This document shows positions 10,561-23,097 of a stretch of 64,000 bases of DNA, piece after piece. Numbering within the stretch: position 1 is the first letter of the stretch; each line of letters begins with the position of its first letter. The position numbers and the translations under genes were made by a program. This DNA comes from Tetragonia tetragonoides (taxonomy: Eukaryota > Streptophyta > Magnoliopsida > Caryophyllales > Aizoaceae), in contig CM076140.1 of assembly GCA_038025085.1 (NCBI GenBank), forward strand, positions 40,051,501-40,115,500. Reading direction: 5' to 3'. The notes beneath the pieces were generated by a model. That model was not told the origin of the DNA. It worked only from the letters and a program-made list of their open reading frames with translations, and did not search any database.

Positions 10561-10985
10561 ATTTAACACATATAAGACAAGTGAGGTTTCAACCCAAAAC
10601 CAATTGGCAATGGGTGGAGTAACCCACCTGCTTATATGTATACTCAAGACCACTAAATATTTCCATGTGAGACACAAACCCACTTCAACACCCCGCCTCA
10701 CGCAAAGACCCATCATGGGCTGAAGCTTGGACCAATTAAATCCTACTATGGGCCAGTCACACGTGCGTGGGCTAAACAGGGCTTATAAATGCAGGACCAA
10801 AGCCTGATCTGATACCATGATAAATTTTAATAATTGGGCCTTAACAAGTGAGCACGCATATAAGACAAGTGATGTTCCAACCCAATACCAATTGGCAATG
10901 GGTGGAGTAACCCACCTACTTATATGTATGCAACACCACTAAATGGGTGGAGTAACCCACCTGCTTATAGACCTCGCCTGAACTG
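10561..10985 (-). mobile_element. TRIM-like miniature LTR element
   Basis: Two similar segments (10565-10640 and 10852-10970) share CATATAAGACAAGTGA, CCAATTGGCAATGGG and TGGAGTAACCCACCT. Between them, read on the minus strand, ATGGTATCAGATC (about 10808-10820) is a primer-binding site for initiator tRNA-Met next to the end of the right-hand repeat. There is no coding sequence between the repeats. This fits a terminal-repeat retrotransposon in miniature, possibly truncated, inserted at the 5' edge of the LINE fragment. Confidence 0.6.
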
Positions 10986-11700
10986 TCCACCCTAGGCACT
11001 AGTTTAATTCGTTACGGGGATGTGATTTTCATCCTCAATCCTCCAGAGCTTGTAAAGAAGCAACCTGGAAATAAAAACAGGATAGAAAAAAGGTTCAACA
11101 AATACAACTATTTTCCTCATCCAAGAATACAATTATCATCAAATACAAAAACACATATAGAGATCACAATTTACTCGCAACAACAATCAAGTTATGTATG
11201 GGATTGAATAAGAGGAATATTGTCTGGTTTTGTTTTGTCAAGCATTTGTAGGTATATCATGCTAATTGGATGACCCAACTGTTACTTTGTTAGAATTTGG
11301 TCCGGTAGTCTATATTTGCTGCATATTCTTATGATCAAAGGATGAAAGGGGCTTGATGGTAAAGACGACCAGGCTTTTCAGCCTGGATAGCGGATACCAG
11401 TGTAGCTAAGCCGACCAAAAATGAGAGGGGCTGGTATCGATTAATGTAATGAAGAAGACATGGACTTTTCATCAAAGTTGTGTGATATGGACTGCAACAC
11501 AGTGATTTTATAGAAAGGAGTCAATGAACCTGTAAGAATTACTAGAAAACGTGGCCAAAAGGTGCATCTTTAACAAGACTTGACTTGGTATCACTTATCA
11601 GTGTCACCTGAGGAGACGCTACGAGGAATTTCATAATAATCTTACTGCCAGAATCTATCTATAAATTTGGATTCATAGATGCACATATGCATCGGAGAGA
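10986..11700. other. Non-coding stretch, partly duplicated
   Basis: No gene seen. The first bases (about 10971-11015, ACCTCGCCTGAACTGTCCAC) recur at 16483-16520. The last part (about 11570-11700) is the intron downstream of the CAP-D3 exon at 11716 and recurs at 16545-16665. The middle (11020-11560) is not recognised. Confidence 0.4.
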
Positions 11701-11715
11701 AAGAGAAGTGCTTAC

Positions 11716-14700
11716 CTGTCTTACAGACTGCCCAGCAACATCATCTATGCTGAGGATACCGTCTGATGTAGCAGTAAGGATTCATCATAAATTTTTTAAA
11801 TGTGGCCAAAAGGTGCCCTGGAGCTATTTGCAGCAGCAAAGAGACATATCTATATGCATCCTTCTAGACCTTGACTTCTCATCATTCCCTACGAAAACAT
11901 ATAACATGAGAATTGGGTGGCCAAATTTGTACATACCTAGAATTTGTATATATGCAGAATAGCACAATAAGGTCAATAACAAGAATCTACATAGCTTGAA
12001 AAAGTTTGTTCTCAGCTCTTGAACTTTGAGATTTCTTGTTCCACATATGAGCATTACAGTCATTTAGCACAAGTAAAACTTTTATAAACTGTTGTAAGCT
12101 AGAACTGGTGCTTTGGCTGAAAGATAACATAGGAGAAAGGTCAGCATCCCTCAACTTACATGGAAATGCATACGACAAAGGCGCGGGGGGGGGGGGGGGG
12201 ACAGAAGGAAAATGTTACCTTTGAATATGTTTCCAAATAGAAAATCAGCAAGTTTCCTGATCTTTTCGGATTCATCAACAAGGGACAATTGAAATCCCAG
12301 GAACAGTATCCCTCTCCACTTGACATAAATGGTCTGCATAACAAAAATGTCAGTAGTATGCTCTTGATTTGATTGCAATATTATACTCTCACACCATGTC
12401 AAGAAGTAAAACAAACCTGCAGTAATCTGCAGAGTAGGATGAATGTTTGCCTTTGAACAAGTTCACAAGAGTCACGAAGACACTGATTTTTGCTATGTAG
12501 CTGCTGATTTCATAAAAATGTATCATAAAAATGTATTCACAGGCTTACCAGCCAACCATGGTAGTCAACGAACACAAAAATCAGCAATCATTGCGATGAT
12601 ATTGTTACGAAGTGCAGCACAGTCACTCTTCTCAAGCTCTCCTACAGCAGCATGTGCAGAGTTTGTCATAAGCGTTTGGAATTTCGGCTTGCTTTAACAC
12701 ACACACTGGTATCATGGCATTGGTTGAGGAATTCATTAAGGATTCATGTTTTTTCATTTACTAATGAAATCTTAAAAAGCTAATTTAATAATTCATAAAA
12801 TCAGTAAATATTTCATCTTCAAAGCATACACTTAAGCCACAGAGGGAGAAAAAATTAAGAAACTTTCACTTCACCTAACTGGTTTTCCATATCAAAACTT
12901 CCTTAATAGTTTTCTCGAATCAAGGAAAATTCAATGCTTACTAAAAATCTGAATGATGGCATTAACAAGTTATTGTTGATGAAAAAACAAACAATAATAT
13001 CATGATGAAATAATGCAATGACAGATAAGCAAAAACCTCAATAAATCAAGGGATAGATTTTAAAATTTCTAACTTGATACATGTATCGCTGTCAGTAGAG
13101 TCCTGAAACATTCTCGATTCTCATGTGAACACTCAATTTCTATGCCTCTATAAACATAATCTGTACAAATAATGGAATAAATCTTTTTGCAAGATTCCCA
13201 TCACCAAGACAAATCCTCCCCATTGTGAGCCATGCCTGAATATATAAAGTAGAAATTGTAGACCCTGGAAACTTATCTGACCTTGGCTGAAGTAGTCATG
13301 CTGTGCAAAACCAGATTGATGGCATTCAAGTCTATGGATGGGCAAATGATGACCAAGGAACCTATGGTATAAACAGCTGTACTAGCTTGTGATAGCAATT
13401 TTGATGATGCAGTCTCTCTCTTGACCTTTTTACTGCTGCTACGTCGAGGTGTGAAAAAACTCTTTCTTCGCCTCTTGTTCTTCTGATAGGTACATAACTA
13501 CAATGTGAGGCGCTTGCGCTTTACAAAAGAGTTGATCAACCAAGTCAGTTTAAGGACATCTGCCTCCTGAGTATTCATAGCTTTCCTTCTACACAATATT
13601 TAAGTGCTTTGACATGAGCATTAACCTGCCATCTTATGCGAGGTAAAAGTTAGAAACATCACATATGGTAGTTGAGCAAGTTAAGTGGATCTGCAGAGTA
13701 AACAAGTCAGGAAACAGTGTCTGGTGGTGTCCAAAATTGATGGATGAATCCACCTCAAATAAATGTAATAATACGTTAAGTATTTTCCTTTTCCATCCCA
13801 AAGAAATTTCTTTTTATGAGACAGACAAATCCCTGATTGCGCTGATCTGTTTGCTTTCACAAGACTCATTTAAGACATCTGAAGTATATTTCTCTCCAGT
13901 AACTCCCGTCTCTCATCTCTGAAGTCCCATTGTTCTATTCCATGTTGTTTGGCCTTGGCTTTTAAAACAAAACTTGTGGTTAGCATCTTGAGAACCTTTG
14001 CCATAAACCTAGCACTACCTCAGTTGAAAGCATGTGTAGCAATACCTCAGTTGAAAGCATGTTGAATCCCTCGATGCATTTCAGTAGATGGTGAGCCAAT
14101 TCTGTTGCAGGTTCAGGGGGCAGCTCTACAGAAACATTAGAGATTGTTTGCAACAGCAGAACACGATCACCAGCCGAAGCAACAGAATTTGATTCTATGC
14201 CTTGAACCACATCATGGATACTATCCGCCGCAATTGAGGACTTTAACTTATTTCTGTGTGCATCCTTGTCCAGGAGATTCCAATGATGATGAAACTTCTG
14301 ATAGAAGCAGCCAAGCACCAGGAGGGGCTGTCCAATTCTCTATTGGCAAGGAATGTGATAACCAAAGAGATTCTGATGTTCTTATGATACTTTGAAGAGA
14401 AGTTGCAATCTTGAACGTCAGTCGTTTCTTCTTCCCGAGACTTCTGCATATCCTTTTTATCCAAGGTGTTACCTCCCCATCACAGATCTCTCTCAACAGA
14501 TCCAGAATTCTCTCTGGATATATAGTTGTAAGCTATTCCTCAAAATTTATTGTGCTTGATTTTGAACTATGAACTGTAGAGACGTCACTGAATACTGCAG
14601 ACCCAGCTTTAGAACTCTGTCTAAGACCAGTTCCATAAACAAATTCTCACATTCCTCTTGTTTGCTAGTCTCACTGTCAGTTATCAAACTTGGAAAAAAA

Positions 14701-16520
14701 ATGAAGCCACAACTCAGTGATGACTGATGAGTGATGACACTTCTATCAGCAAATGTTCAGAGTGCCTACAAAGCCAGTGTACCAGAATGAGAACAGAAAT
14801 GCACTGAAGAAAATCGAACTCACAAAGCCAATCTTTAGAAGGACAAAAGAAGGAAAATGGACCGAACTGAAATTCCTCCAGATGAACACCAGTTGCATCA
14901 CTTGCATGCACCCTAGATTTTGGATAATGAATGCTGTTATTAGTTGAGATTGATGTTCTGTGAAAGGTAACCTATCTTTTTCTCAAGGCCAGATTAAGGC
15001 TGGGCACTGCTGGAGCAATTATGTTATGTGGCAACCAGAATAAATGTAAATACTAGAGCAGGATCTCACTAATGTACTTTATCAACTGCTCTCCTATTCT
15101 ACCCAGAGGTCAGACCACCAGGGTAGCATTCTATCACCATTTTCTGCGATAATAAAATATTGGTAGCATTGGAATCTGTTAGGACATCTAAGTTCTATTG
15201 TCCAACCTATATGTTGTCACTTCTTCCAAAACTGAAATTACAAGGTCCAAAACTTTATCGTTTTGAGAAACATGTATGACATATGCATGAGCTAAAGGCA
15301 ATAAACATTAGAGATCCTAAGTAAAGGTACCAATTGACGAGCAAAAAAAAAAAAAAAGAAAAAAAAAAGGTAAAGTTACCTGTAGCATAAAAGATGAACC
15401 AAACAGTAGCCGTACCTCAAAAAGAGCTGAATAGCCACTTTCCTTATGCTGACAAGTGGATCCGAACAAGCCAACCCCAACGTCTTAAGAACATCAGGAT
15501 CCAACAAACCACCAACGAGAGCCATGAATATGGTCATCAACAAGAGAGCAGCCTTTCTAACCGCTGCTTTCTCATTAGCGCACCTCTTCCGTAGAAGCTT
15601 GTTAGCCCCACCATCTTGCCCTTTATTGAACCCTAATGCCTTCTTCAACATCATACAATCGCGCTTATCACCTGATGATATAATCCCCACAAGTTGTGCC
15701 AAGCTTGACAAAGCGCGAGCTCAAATTCCTGCAACAGAATCAGAACAAAGCTAAATCAAACCCGCCAAACACCTCAACTTCCACGAACCCTCTTCTTCTT
15801 CATCACAGTCCATTTCCCCTCCAATTGGTTCTTGTACTGTTGTAACAAGCTTCGGACTCAAATCAATAGCCAAATATCTAAGATGTGATTTTACCTTGAC
15901 CCATTTTCATAGCATACTCAATAAACCCAACTTCATCATGAAGGTCAAATAATTTTGACAATCTCCATTATAGACTCAACTGCCATAGCCCTACCATCAG
16001 ACTTCTCAGGTGCCTTCATACACAAATACCTAGGCAAATTAACCATCCCTTTTCGCAAAGAACCGAATTTCCCCCCATTTTAGCAAACACAAGTGCAAAA
16101 ACTCTAGCCTGTGACTTCCTGACAAGATCAAAGGTGAAAGACACTTCAAGACCTCACCAAAAAAAGCATATGCTACATCAGAAGTCTAGCATGCCTTAGG
16201 TAATGGTACAACTATTTCCTAGTATGTTATAGCAGAAAGTAATTCCCTAGCTGGTATTTTATCAGTGTTTTCAACAAGCCCTTGAATGATAGGCATAGTC
16301 ATTAGTTGTAAGCGAAAAGCTGCGTATTTTGAGACAAACGGCATGCCCATTAGATACTGAAGCCCAGGCATTGGAAGCAGTCATCAATAATTTGACAACC
16401 AGTCAGCAGCGTTTCCAACCCTTGGCATGCCTGGAAGTTGATTTCTTAGCCTCTGCACCAACCTTGAAATTTGCACCACAGACCTCGCCTGAACTGTCCA
16501 CCCTAGGCACTAGTTTTAAC
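11716..16520 (-). pseudogene. CAP-D3: CAP-D3 (condensin-2 complex subunit D3) pseudogene, colinear exons with introns
   Basis: On the minus strand I see, in gene order: 16520-15770 (ENTDKIPARELLSAIT, MKAPEKSDGRAMAVESIMEI); 15711-15376 (ANKLLRKRCANEKAAVRKAA, LKTLGLACSDPLVSIRK); 14496-14000 (REICDGEVTPWIKRICRSLG, SESLWLSHSLPIENWTAPPG, ISNVSVELPPEPATELAHHL); about 13560-13395; 13385-13170 (GSLVIICPSIDLNAINLVLH, GDGNLAKRFIPLFVQI); about 12690-12440 (ALRNNIIAMIADFCVR); 12333-12219 (VKWRGILFLGFQLSLVDESE); 12110-11985 (APVLAYNSL); 11888-11716. Splice sites are kept at 12333/12219 and 11888/11716. Frameshifts and stops occur in several exons (for example near 16440, 16250 and 15870), and the N-terminal exons and the terminal exon are absent here. 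CAP-D3 is a HEAT-repeat condensin II subunit. As it stands this copy is dead. Confidence 0.88.
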
Positions 16521-16539
16521 TCGCCTGCATTTTAACATG

Positions 16540-17640
16540 ACTTGACTTGGTATCACTTATCAGTGTCACCAGAGGAGACGCTACGAGGAATTTCATAATA
16601 ATCTTATTGACAGAATCTATTAATAAATTTGGATTCATAGATGCACATATGCATCAGAGAGAATGAGAACGGCTTACCTGTATTACAGACTGCCCAGCAA
16701 CATCATCTATGCTGAGGATACCATCTGATGTAGCAGTAAGGATTTCATCATAGATTTTTGAAAATGTGTCCAAAAGGTGCTCTGGAGGTATTTGCTTCAG
16801 CAAAGAGACATATTTATATGCATCCGTGTAGACCTTGACTTTTCATCATTCCCTATGATAACATATAAATGAGAATTGGGTTGCCAAATTACGGATGGAT
16901 TAAATCACTGGAAGAACTCTTTACAGAAATACAATCGGATAAAGGAAGTAAAACAATCACATCTTTCACCCAATATCGCATACCTGCACAAATAATGGAA
17001 CATCAGCGAGACAAATCTTCCCGGTTGTGAGCCATGCCTGAATATACGTAGACCCTGGTAACTTATCTGACCTTGGCTCACGAGTTCCTGAAGTAATCAT
17101 ACTGTGCAAAACCGGCCTCCAAGTCTATGGAGGGGGGCAAATGATGACCAAGGACGGTATATATATATAGTGTGAGGCGCTTTACAAAATAGTTGATCAA
17201 CCAAATTTGTTACAAGAACATCTGCCTCCTTGTATTCATAGCCTTCCTACTACACAATGTTTTAAGTGCTTTGACATGAACACTACCCTGCCATCATATC
17301 CGAGGTAACAGTTAGAAACATCGGATAGGTAGTTGAGCAAGTTAAGTGGATCTGCAGAGTAAACAAGTTAGGAAACAGTGTCGGAATGAATGAAATGAAT
17401 CCACCTCAAATAAATGGAATAGTACGTTAAGTATTTCCCTTTTCCATCCCAAAGCAAATTCTTTTTACGAGACAAATCCCTAATTATGTTGATGTGTCTG
17501 CCTTCACAAGACTCATTTTAAGACATCTGAAGTATATTTCTCTCCAGTAACTCCCGTCTCTCATGATCTCTGAAGTCCCTTTGTTCAATTCCATGTTAAT
17601 TGGCCTTGGCTTTTAAAACAAATCTTGTCGTTTGCATCTT
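16540..17640 (-). pseudogene. Partial duplicate of late CAP-D3 exons
   Basis: Near-copy of parts of 11570-13990 with large deletions. Exon 16852-16678 (VSLLKQIPPEHLLDTFSKIY, EILTATSDGILSIDDVAGQS) is in better condition than its counterpart at 11888-11716. The segment 17145-16990 repeats the LVIICP...AWLTTGKICLAD exon but lacks the bases for the NLAKRF part. 17165-17640 repeats intron sequence at 13500-13980. It lies upstream of the main pseudogene, so it is a second, later-exon copy placed out of order. Confidence 0.82.
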
Positions 17641-18159
17641 GGCAACTTATACACCAACAGACAACATTCAAGCAATCCAGACACTAGACACCGCAAGATT
17701 TAAGCTAATAAGCTGAACCATAGCCACACCTTTTGCCAATGTCAACAAATTAAAACTCCAGAATGGGCTCGATAGAGATGATAGACAAGGCAAGCAATCA
17801 TAGTATCCAGCTGTCACATAAAACAGCAGAACTTTCAGAGATTAGATAAGTTGTACAGATATCATTTCAGTGAGAGAACAAATAGTTGAGACATTGACAG
17901 CTTGCCTGAGACAAGAACTGAGCTTGACCCCTTTGACTACTCACAACACAACACAGATATATAAACCCTTTTGCAAGAACATTTCTCTTGACCTTTCTTT
18001 TCTTTTACTTTTTCTCCTGTTTTTGGGATTGACAGGCTAGTTTTATGCCGCAAAAGAATATGATTCTATTCACTGTCGTCAACACACGAAAATGTGTATG
18101 TAGTTTTCACTATGTAGTCACACAGCCTAGTTTTATGCCGCAAAACTAAAATATTAGTA

Positions 18160-18236
18160 ATAATTTATTTAATAATAATAGATTATTATTATTATCATCA
18201 TCATCATCATCATTATTATTATTATTATTATTATAG
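18160..18236. repeat. Short imperfect ATT/ATC trinucleotide microsatellite
   Basis: Mixed ATT and ATC units, about 75 bp. It corresponds to the 486-bp pure ATT tract at 42277-42762 in the duplicate. Confidence 0.9.
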
Positions 18237-18825
18237 GGATTTTCTCTATTTCTTTTAAGGGTGCTTATTGGGATATGGATGCAAAACTCTAGAAGATAAG
18301 ATCTTGATGTATCCAGACAAGTTTTAGTTGCGACTCTTTTTAGATATAGATATAGATATATGCAAGGTAGCACGGAAACGGAAACGGAAACCGGACACAG
18401 AAAACTCGGACATGGAAAACACTGATTCTCAAAATAGGAAACGCGAAAACTCGGAATAAAATAATCAAAATCTATAGTTTTTTGCTTGAATTGTAAATAA
18501 AACTAATAATAATGATAAATAACTATTCTTCAAAGTAATTGGGGCCGTCTATAATGAAAATTATAGAAAGTAAAGCTAATCTTAGGATTTTAGATGTCAA
18601 TTACTAGAAGAGTTGGTGTTTGGATAAAAGAGAAGTTTTCCCTACGTTTCCTTGAGTTTTATATATATATTAAGATAGATCAGGTATGAATCATAATAAT
18701 AAAATGTTCCGATAACTAACAACTTTATTTTACATCAAAAATTTAACTTGTTAAAAGTGTAATTACCTTTAAAACATTTAAAAAATCTAATTCCTATTTA
18801 ATATGAACCCAACAACCAATACAAG

Positions 18826-20034
18826 CTAAGACACTGCACACCATTTAATCATTTCAACACATAAGGGTGGGGTAATATTACATTTACGCGAAGGACCTTG
18901 ATAAGGAATATGATCGATTTTGTCTTCCGTCAAACTGTAGACACCCATGTCACTTCCGCCGAAGCTGATGCCATCGTCATAATACATATAATCATCCGTA
19001 AAATAAATGCAATTGGCGTTACAACCACGTTCATCATCAGATGCCACAACTGAAAACGTAGAATTCATACCCACGAAAATAGCTTTATTCCCCAAACTTG
19101 CTATTTGTTTAAGAGCTCCAGTTTCAACATTGAACCCAAATACTCGAAACAACCCTGACTTATGCCCAACAAGGTCGTCAACCAGTACACCCTTGATAAC
19201 CACCAACAATGTCGATCCACCTCCTCGTACCCATTCTAGAAGATAATAATAATGCTCAAGCTCAACATCGACAGATACAAGGGCCAGGGCACTTAAATTT
19301 AAGTCTGCCACTATCCTTGGTGGGTGCTTATATCTCCCTAATGCAACAACTTGTCCTAAATCATTGATGGCATAGAATTCTCCTTGGAATAAACAAACGT
19401 CGTGGATCCAACCAAATTGTAAGGTAGGCTTTATCCACCTTTCTTGCCCACGTCTCCAAAAGGCAAGCCTACGATTGCCTTCAAAAATCATCACAACTGC
19501 TAAATCATCATCATCATCATTACATAATGGGGTCTTTGACAGGATGAATTTGGAGAAAAACTGTGAGTGCTTCCAATCTTCCCATTCACCTTCAGCCGAT
19601 TCGATTTTAGCTGATTCAATTTCATCAAACGACAGACTAGGGAGCTTAATCACTTTCGTTGAAAGGGGATTGAAAAGAGTAATTTTACGGCTCTGGGTCA
19701 CCGAGATGATCCAGCCTCGCGAGGAGAAGTACCTTCGGATCTGGTCCTCATCGTGGTCATTGTTGTGGCTCCCACTCCTAACGAGTGTAGGAGGGAGATC
19801 AATTTTGCAGACCATGGAATTGACGTGATTGTAATATCTGCGGTATGGACTTTCAGGCTTATCAGTGAGCATGAGCCAAGGAGGTTGGTGTGTTTTGTAG
19901 GAATTGATTGGTTCCTTTGAAACTGATCTCCACCCAGAACAAACCTGCCTAAAGAATTCACAATCTTCATGGAATTCCAAATGTCCAACAATCTCTTATG
20001 CAAGATCTCTTGGAATCTCACCCCAATTCGCCAT
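18826..20034 (-). pseudogene. F-box/DUF295-type protein, copy A, with a stop at codon 13
   Basis: From the ATG at 20034 the frame reads MANWGEIPRDLA then TAA (19998-19996), then continues open to TAG at 18826: EIVGHLEFHEDCEFFRQVCS with GWRSVSKEP completes a plant F-box. The rest has the DUF295/KIB look: RGWIISVTQSRKITLFNPLS, VIKLPSLSFDEIES, VCLFQGEFYAINDLGQVVAL, YYYLLEWVRGG, VETGALKQIASLGNKAIFVG, CIYFTDDYMY. The expected length is about 402 residues. The duplicate has CAA where this has TAA, so the stop is a single C-to-T change. Restart at Met-19 (19980) would give 384 residues lacking the start of the F-box. F-box proteins are substrate adaptors of SCF ubiquitin ligases; the substrate is unknown. 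Confidence 0.85.
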
Positions 20035-20060
20035 TTGCCCCTGTGCCTGAAAACTCACCA

Positions 20061-20933
20061 GCTGTTTAAGACTCAATAAAGATCTAATCTAATATTTATA
20101 TATAAAGATGGCATAATTCGCAAGCATATCCGTATATGCCACATCATTGATTTAATTAAGTTTTCAATTATATTTGTCTCTTTTAGATAACATGGTTATC
20201 ATAAACTGCCTGAAATTTCATGATTTCCACTTTATACATTACGTAATATTTGTTGACATTAAATTACGTAATTTTATCTCATAAAAAAAACCTATATTGA
20301 AACTGTACAATCCGGTAGAACGTACCATTAAAACATCAAGTGCATACATACTACTAGTGTTACACCCTTGATTTTCCAACTAAATAAATAAAAATAAACA
20401 TCCTCGAGTCAAAAATCCCTATACATAAATAGTGGTATAAACCCCTATCATAATGTTAAGATCACAAACCACCATTATAGGTAAATTCAAACAACACTGC
20501 AACTACCATGATTCCCAATTTTTTAATTTTTTTTTAAGATAAAGATCATGATTATCAATTAACCGCTAGTAATCATAGAGTATGATATACAGCAATTTAT
20601 GACTTCAGAAAAATATAAATCTAATCATCCGGACATAGTAATTTAGTAAACATTCAACTCCATTAAGGTTACCTTCAATTCGATCTCCAAAGCAATTAAC
20701 GAGCCAATCCTTGAATCAATCAGCAATAATCTATATGCAAAAAATAACAAGAAAACCAATTAATAAGGGAACCCACAAAATCAGAAGTTAAGAATCAACA
20801 AACCCATAAAATTGGAATTAAAATTAAAAGAATTAGTCCAAAAGATTGGCGGGAATAAACCAGCGAATTTGGTCATGTCAAAGCATCTAGTGGTCGAAAC
20901 AACAACAATAGCAGCGACAAAACAATACAAAAA
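20061..20933. other. AT-rich non-coding stretch
   Basis: Upstream side of the F-box copy. A/T-rich, no reading frame or repeat I recognise. The duplicate diverges from this point, so any promoter shared by the two copies is very short. Confidence 0.4.
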
Positions 20934-21906
20934 CTTGTGTGAATTTAATCCATGGTGGACCAATAGTTGGAGTCACCCCCTACTTAATCTGAAGCCACGC
21001 CCTTCTAAAAGTGGAGCCACCCCTACTTTACCTGGAGCCACCCCTCAAATTTATACTTGGCACTAGGGGTGAGCACGGGTCCTGGGTACCTGGACCTGGT
21101 ATTGGAATTGGTTTGGACCTGGCGGGTCCGGATCTGGAATTGGTCCTGCCAATTCCAATTTTGGGTCTCAAAATTCAGACCTGCTTGGAAGCAATTCCAA
21201 TTCTGGGTATCAATTTTCTAGACCCAGGACCCAGTGGATACCTGGTAGGAGCAATTCCAAGAACTGGGGTATCTGGTGGGACCAATTCCAACAACTGGGT
21301 ACCTGGTGGGTCCAATTTACAATGCCTACCAATACTACTACTACTTTAGTTTTTCAATTGCATATGTTACAATTTTGATCTTTTCGATGCTTTAATTCTT
21401 TTTTTTTTTAATTGTCGCACAATCGTAACTCATAGTATTTGGACAGTATTCCACTATTCCCATTAAAATTCTACGAGACAAGATGTCAAGCAATTTTTTT
21501 CAGCGAGGGATGACGGGAGCTGGGTACCTACGAGACAAGATGTCAAGCAATTTTTTTCAGCGAGGGATGACGGGAACTGGGTACCTGGTATTGGAATTGG
21601 ACCTGCCAATTCCTAGACTGGGTATGAGTTTCGAGGAACTGCTCTAACCAATTCCAATTCTGGGTCCCAAATTTGAGGAACTGCTCTAACCAATTCCAAT
21701 ACCAAATCTTAAAATTTCAAGTGGGTACCTGCTTGCGCTCACCCCTACTTGGCACCACCCCTACTTGGCACTACCCCTACTTCACCTGGAGCCACCCCTT
21801 ACTTTACCTGGAGCCACCCCTTACTTCCCCTGGAGCCACCCCCCTACTACACCTGGAGCCATCCCTCAAAATTACTTGGTCCACGGTGGACTTAAGTCCA
21901 CACAAG
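20934..21906. mobile_element. TIR element of the CTTGTGTGGACTT family, with an internal minisatellite
   Basis: Left end CTTGTGTGAATTTAATCCAT then GGTGGACCAA. The right end in reverse complement is CTTGTGTGGACTTAAGTCCA then CCGTGGACCAA, giving inverted repeats of about 30 bp. The same termini bound the 126-bp element at 36527-36652, so this is a family. The interior is a GGAGCCACCCCT(T)ACTTTACCT minisatellite, unit about 20 bp, on both sides of a nested hAT element. No transposase. I could not define a target-site duplication. Confidence 0.7.
21064..21747. mobile_element. Non-autonomous hAT element (684 bp) with 8-bp target-site duplication
   Basis: Termini TAGGGGTGAGCACGGG (left) and, in reverse complement, TAGGGGTGAGCGCAAG (right) are hAT-like inverted repeats. 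The 8-bp CTTGGCAC occurs immediately outside on both sides (21056-21063 and 21748-21755), the size typical of hAT insertions. The interior is built of GGTACCTGGT / CCAATTCCAA motifs and has an internal tandem duplication of about 55 bp (21472-21526 and 21527-21581). No coding sequence. Confidence 0.88.
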
Positions 21907-22029
21907 ACCTGCTGTTCGACTTTCAACAGAGTTTTTTTTTTTTTTGGGAAAAACGAAGACCGTAAGGAATATATAAGAAGACAGAGGCGGTGGAGTCACT
22001 TGGGTGTAAACTCTGGTGTCTAAATCCAA

Positions 22030-22690
22030 TACTTTTTTCTCTTTTTTTTTTCACAAATAACTACGACAATAAATCAACACACTTTTAAAATCAATACTTT
22101 TATTTTATAAATAAGTATATCATTTTCTGTATTTACAATAAAAACTCCGGGTATTACAAAAATGCAATGGGATTGGGTTTTTCTTTCATTTAGTTTTTGA
22201 TCATTTTCGGTTTTTCAATAAACCGTTTTTGGTTAGTTTGCAAACTCTAAGTCTGTAACCGTAACTGATAACCAATAATTTTACTAGTACGGTTATTGTA
22301 CCATTATTTTTTCCAGCTACCTTTACAGTAAGAAAACTTTTTTTCCAGTTTTCTGGTACTGTTTATCTGAACAACTCTGTTGCCTGGAGTCCGGGAAGCT
22401 CGGGTTCTTTCAAGGGGGACGCGGGCGAGGGCAGAGAGGGAAGTCCTTAAGTCCTTAAACACTTCTGACAAAATCGACTCTACAATCTGAAAAACATTGG
22501 GTAGCTTAGATGCTCACGTTTCATAGTACATCAATCTCAACCACGAATACACACAGAATAACATCATATCTTTCGTTATACCAATTCTAGGGTGCATGTA
22601 AGCTGTTCATCTAGAGGAATTTCAGTCCGATCCAATTTCCTATTCTTGTCCTTCTAAAGATTGGCGTTGTGAGTTATTGTGCTATTTTAG
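22030..22690. other. Non-coding stretch
   Basis: AT-rich with one GC-rich patch (22380-22450). No gene, repeat or element recognised. Confidence 0.35.
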
Positions 22691-22738
22691 GTATGTACAA
22701 ATCTGGCGACCCAATTCTCATGTTATATGTTGTCATAG

Positions 22739-22870
22739 GGAATGGTTAGAAGTCAAGGTCTAGAAGGATGCATATAGATATATGTCTCTCAAAATTTTAC
22801 GGAGAAATTCTTGCTTCTACATCGGTATCCTCAACATAATGTTGTTGGGCTTGGGCAGTCTGTAATACAG
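22739..22870 (+). pseudogene. CAP-D3 exon fragment, copy on plus strand
   Basis: Same exon as 11888-11716 and 16852-16678: acceptor CATAG then GGAATGG, internal GTCAAGGTCTAGAAGGATGC, and an end at GTAATACAG followed by GTAGG. Internal deletions leave 132 bp where the other copies have about 174, and break the frame. The upstream intron words also match. The downstream intron is interrupted by a SINE-like insertion. Confidence 0.78.
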
Positions 22871-22880
22871 GTAGGCAATT

Positions 22881-23097
22881 GAGGATGAGGTGGGAGCATA
22901 AGTGGTAAGTGCTCCACTCTCACAATTCAGTGATTTAAATTATCATCTATGTAGGGAGAATAAAATCTCCTGTACCTTTATTTGTAGTGAGGGTGTCCTC
23001 CTCTACTTGAACCCATCAACCCATCTTTAATAGGCTGGCTTGCACGGTGCGTGTGCTTTGTGGGCTATTACATGCGTTCTTGTAGAAAAAAAAAAAA
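22881..23097 (+). mobile_element. SINE-like retroposon with poly-A tail
   Basis: About 217 bp inserted in the intron just after the CAP-D3 exon fragment. It ends in a 13-base A run (23085-23097). Flanks GTAGGCAATT (22871-22880) and GCAAGCAATT (23098-23107) look like a 10-bp target duplication with two mismatches, and the uninterrupted intron in other CAP-D3 copies lacks it. AGCATAAGTGGTAAG may be a decayed pol III A box; the B box is not clear. Confidence 0.62.

Larger units (their letters stand above)
17634..20060. repeat. Segmental duplication, copy A (pairs with 41424-44660)
   Basis: Near-identical to 41424-44660 in the same orientation: the non-coding start (CAACAGACAACATTCAAGCA), the GGCTAGTTTTATGCCGCAAA stretch, the microsatellite, the TAGATATAGATATAGATATA stretch and the F-box gene. 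Relative to copy B it lacks about 300 bp around 18025, which in B contains a CAP-D3 exon piece, and has a much shorter microsatellite. Confidence 0.9.

Noticed and set aside
12184..12201. Poly-G run in the CAP-D3 pseudogene intron
   Set aside because: Simple homopolymer and possible sequencing artefact; no functional reading supported.
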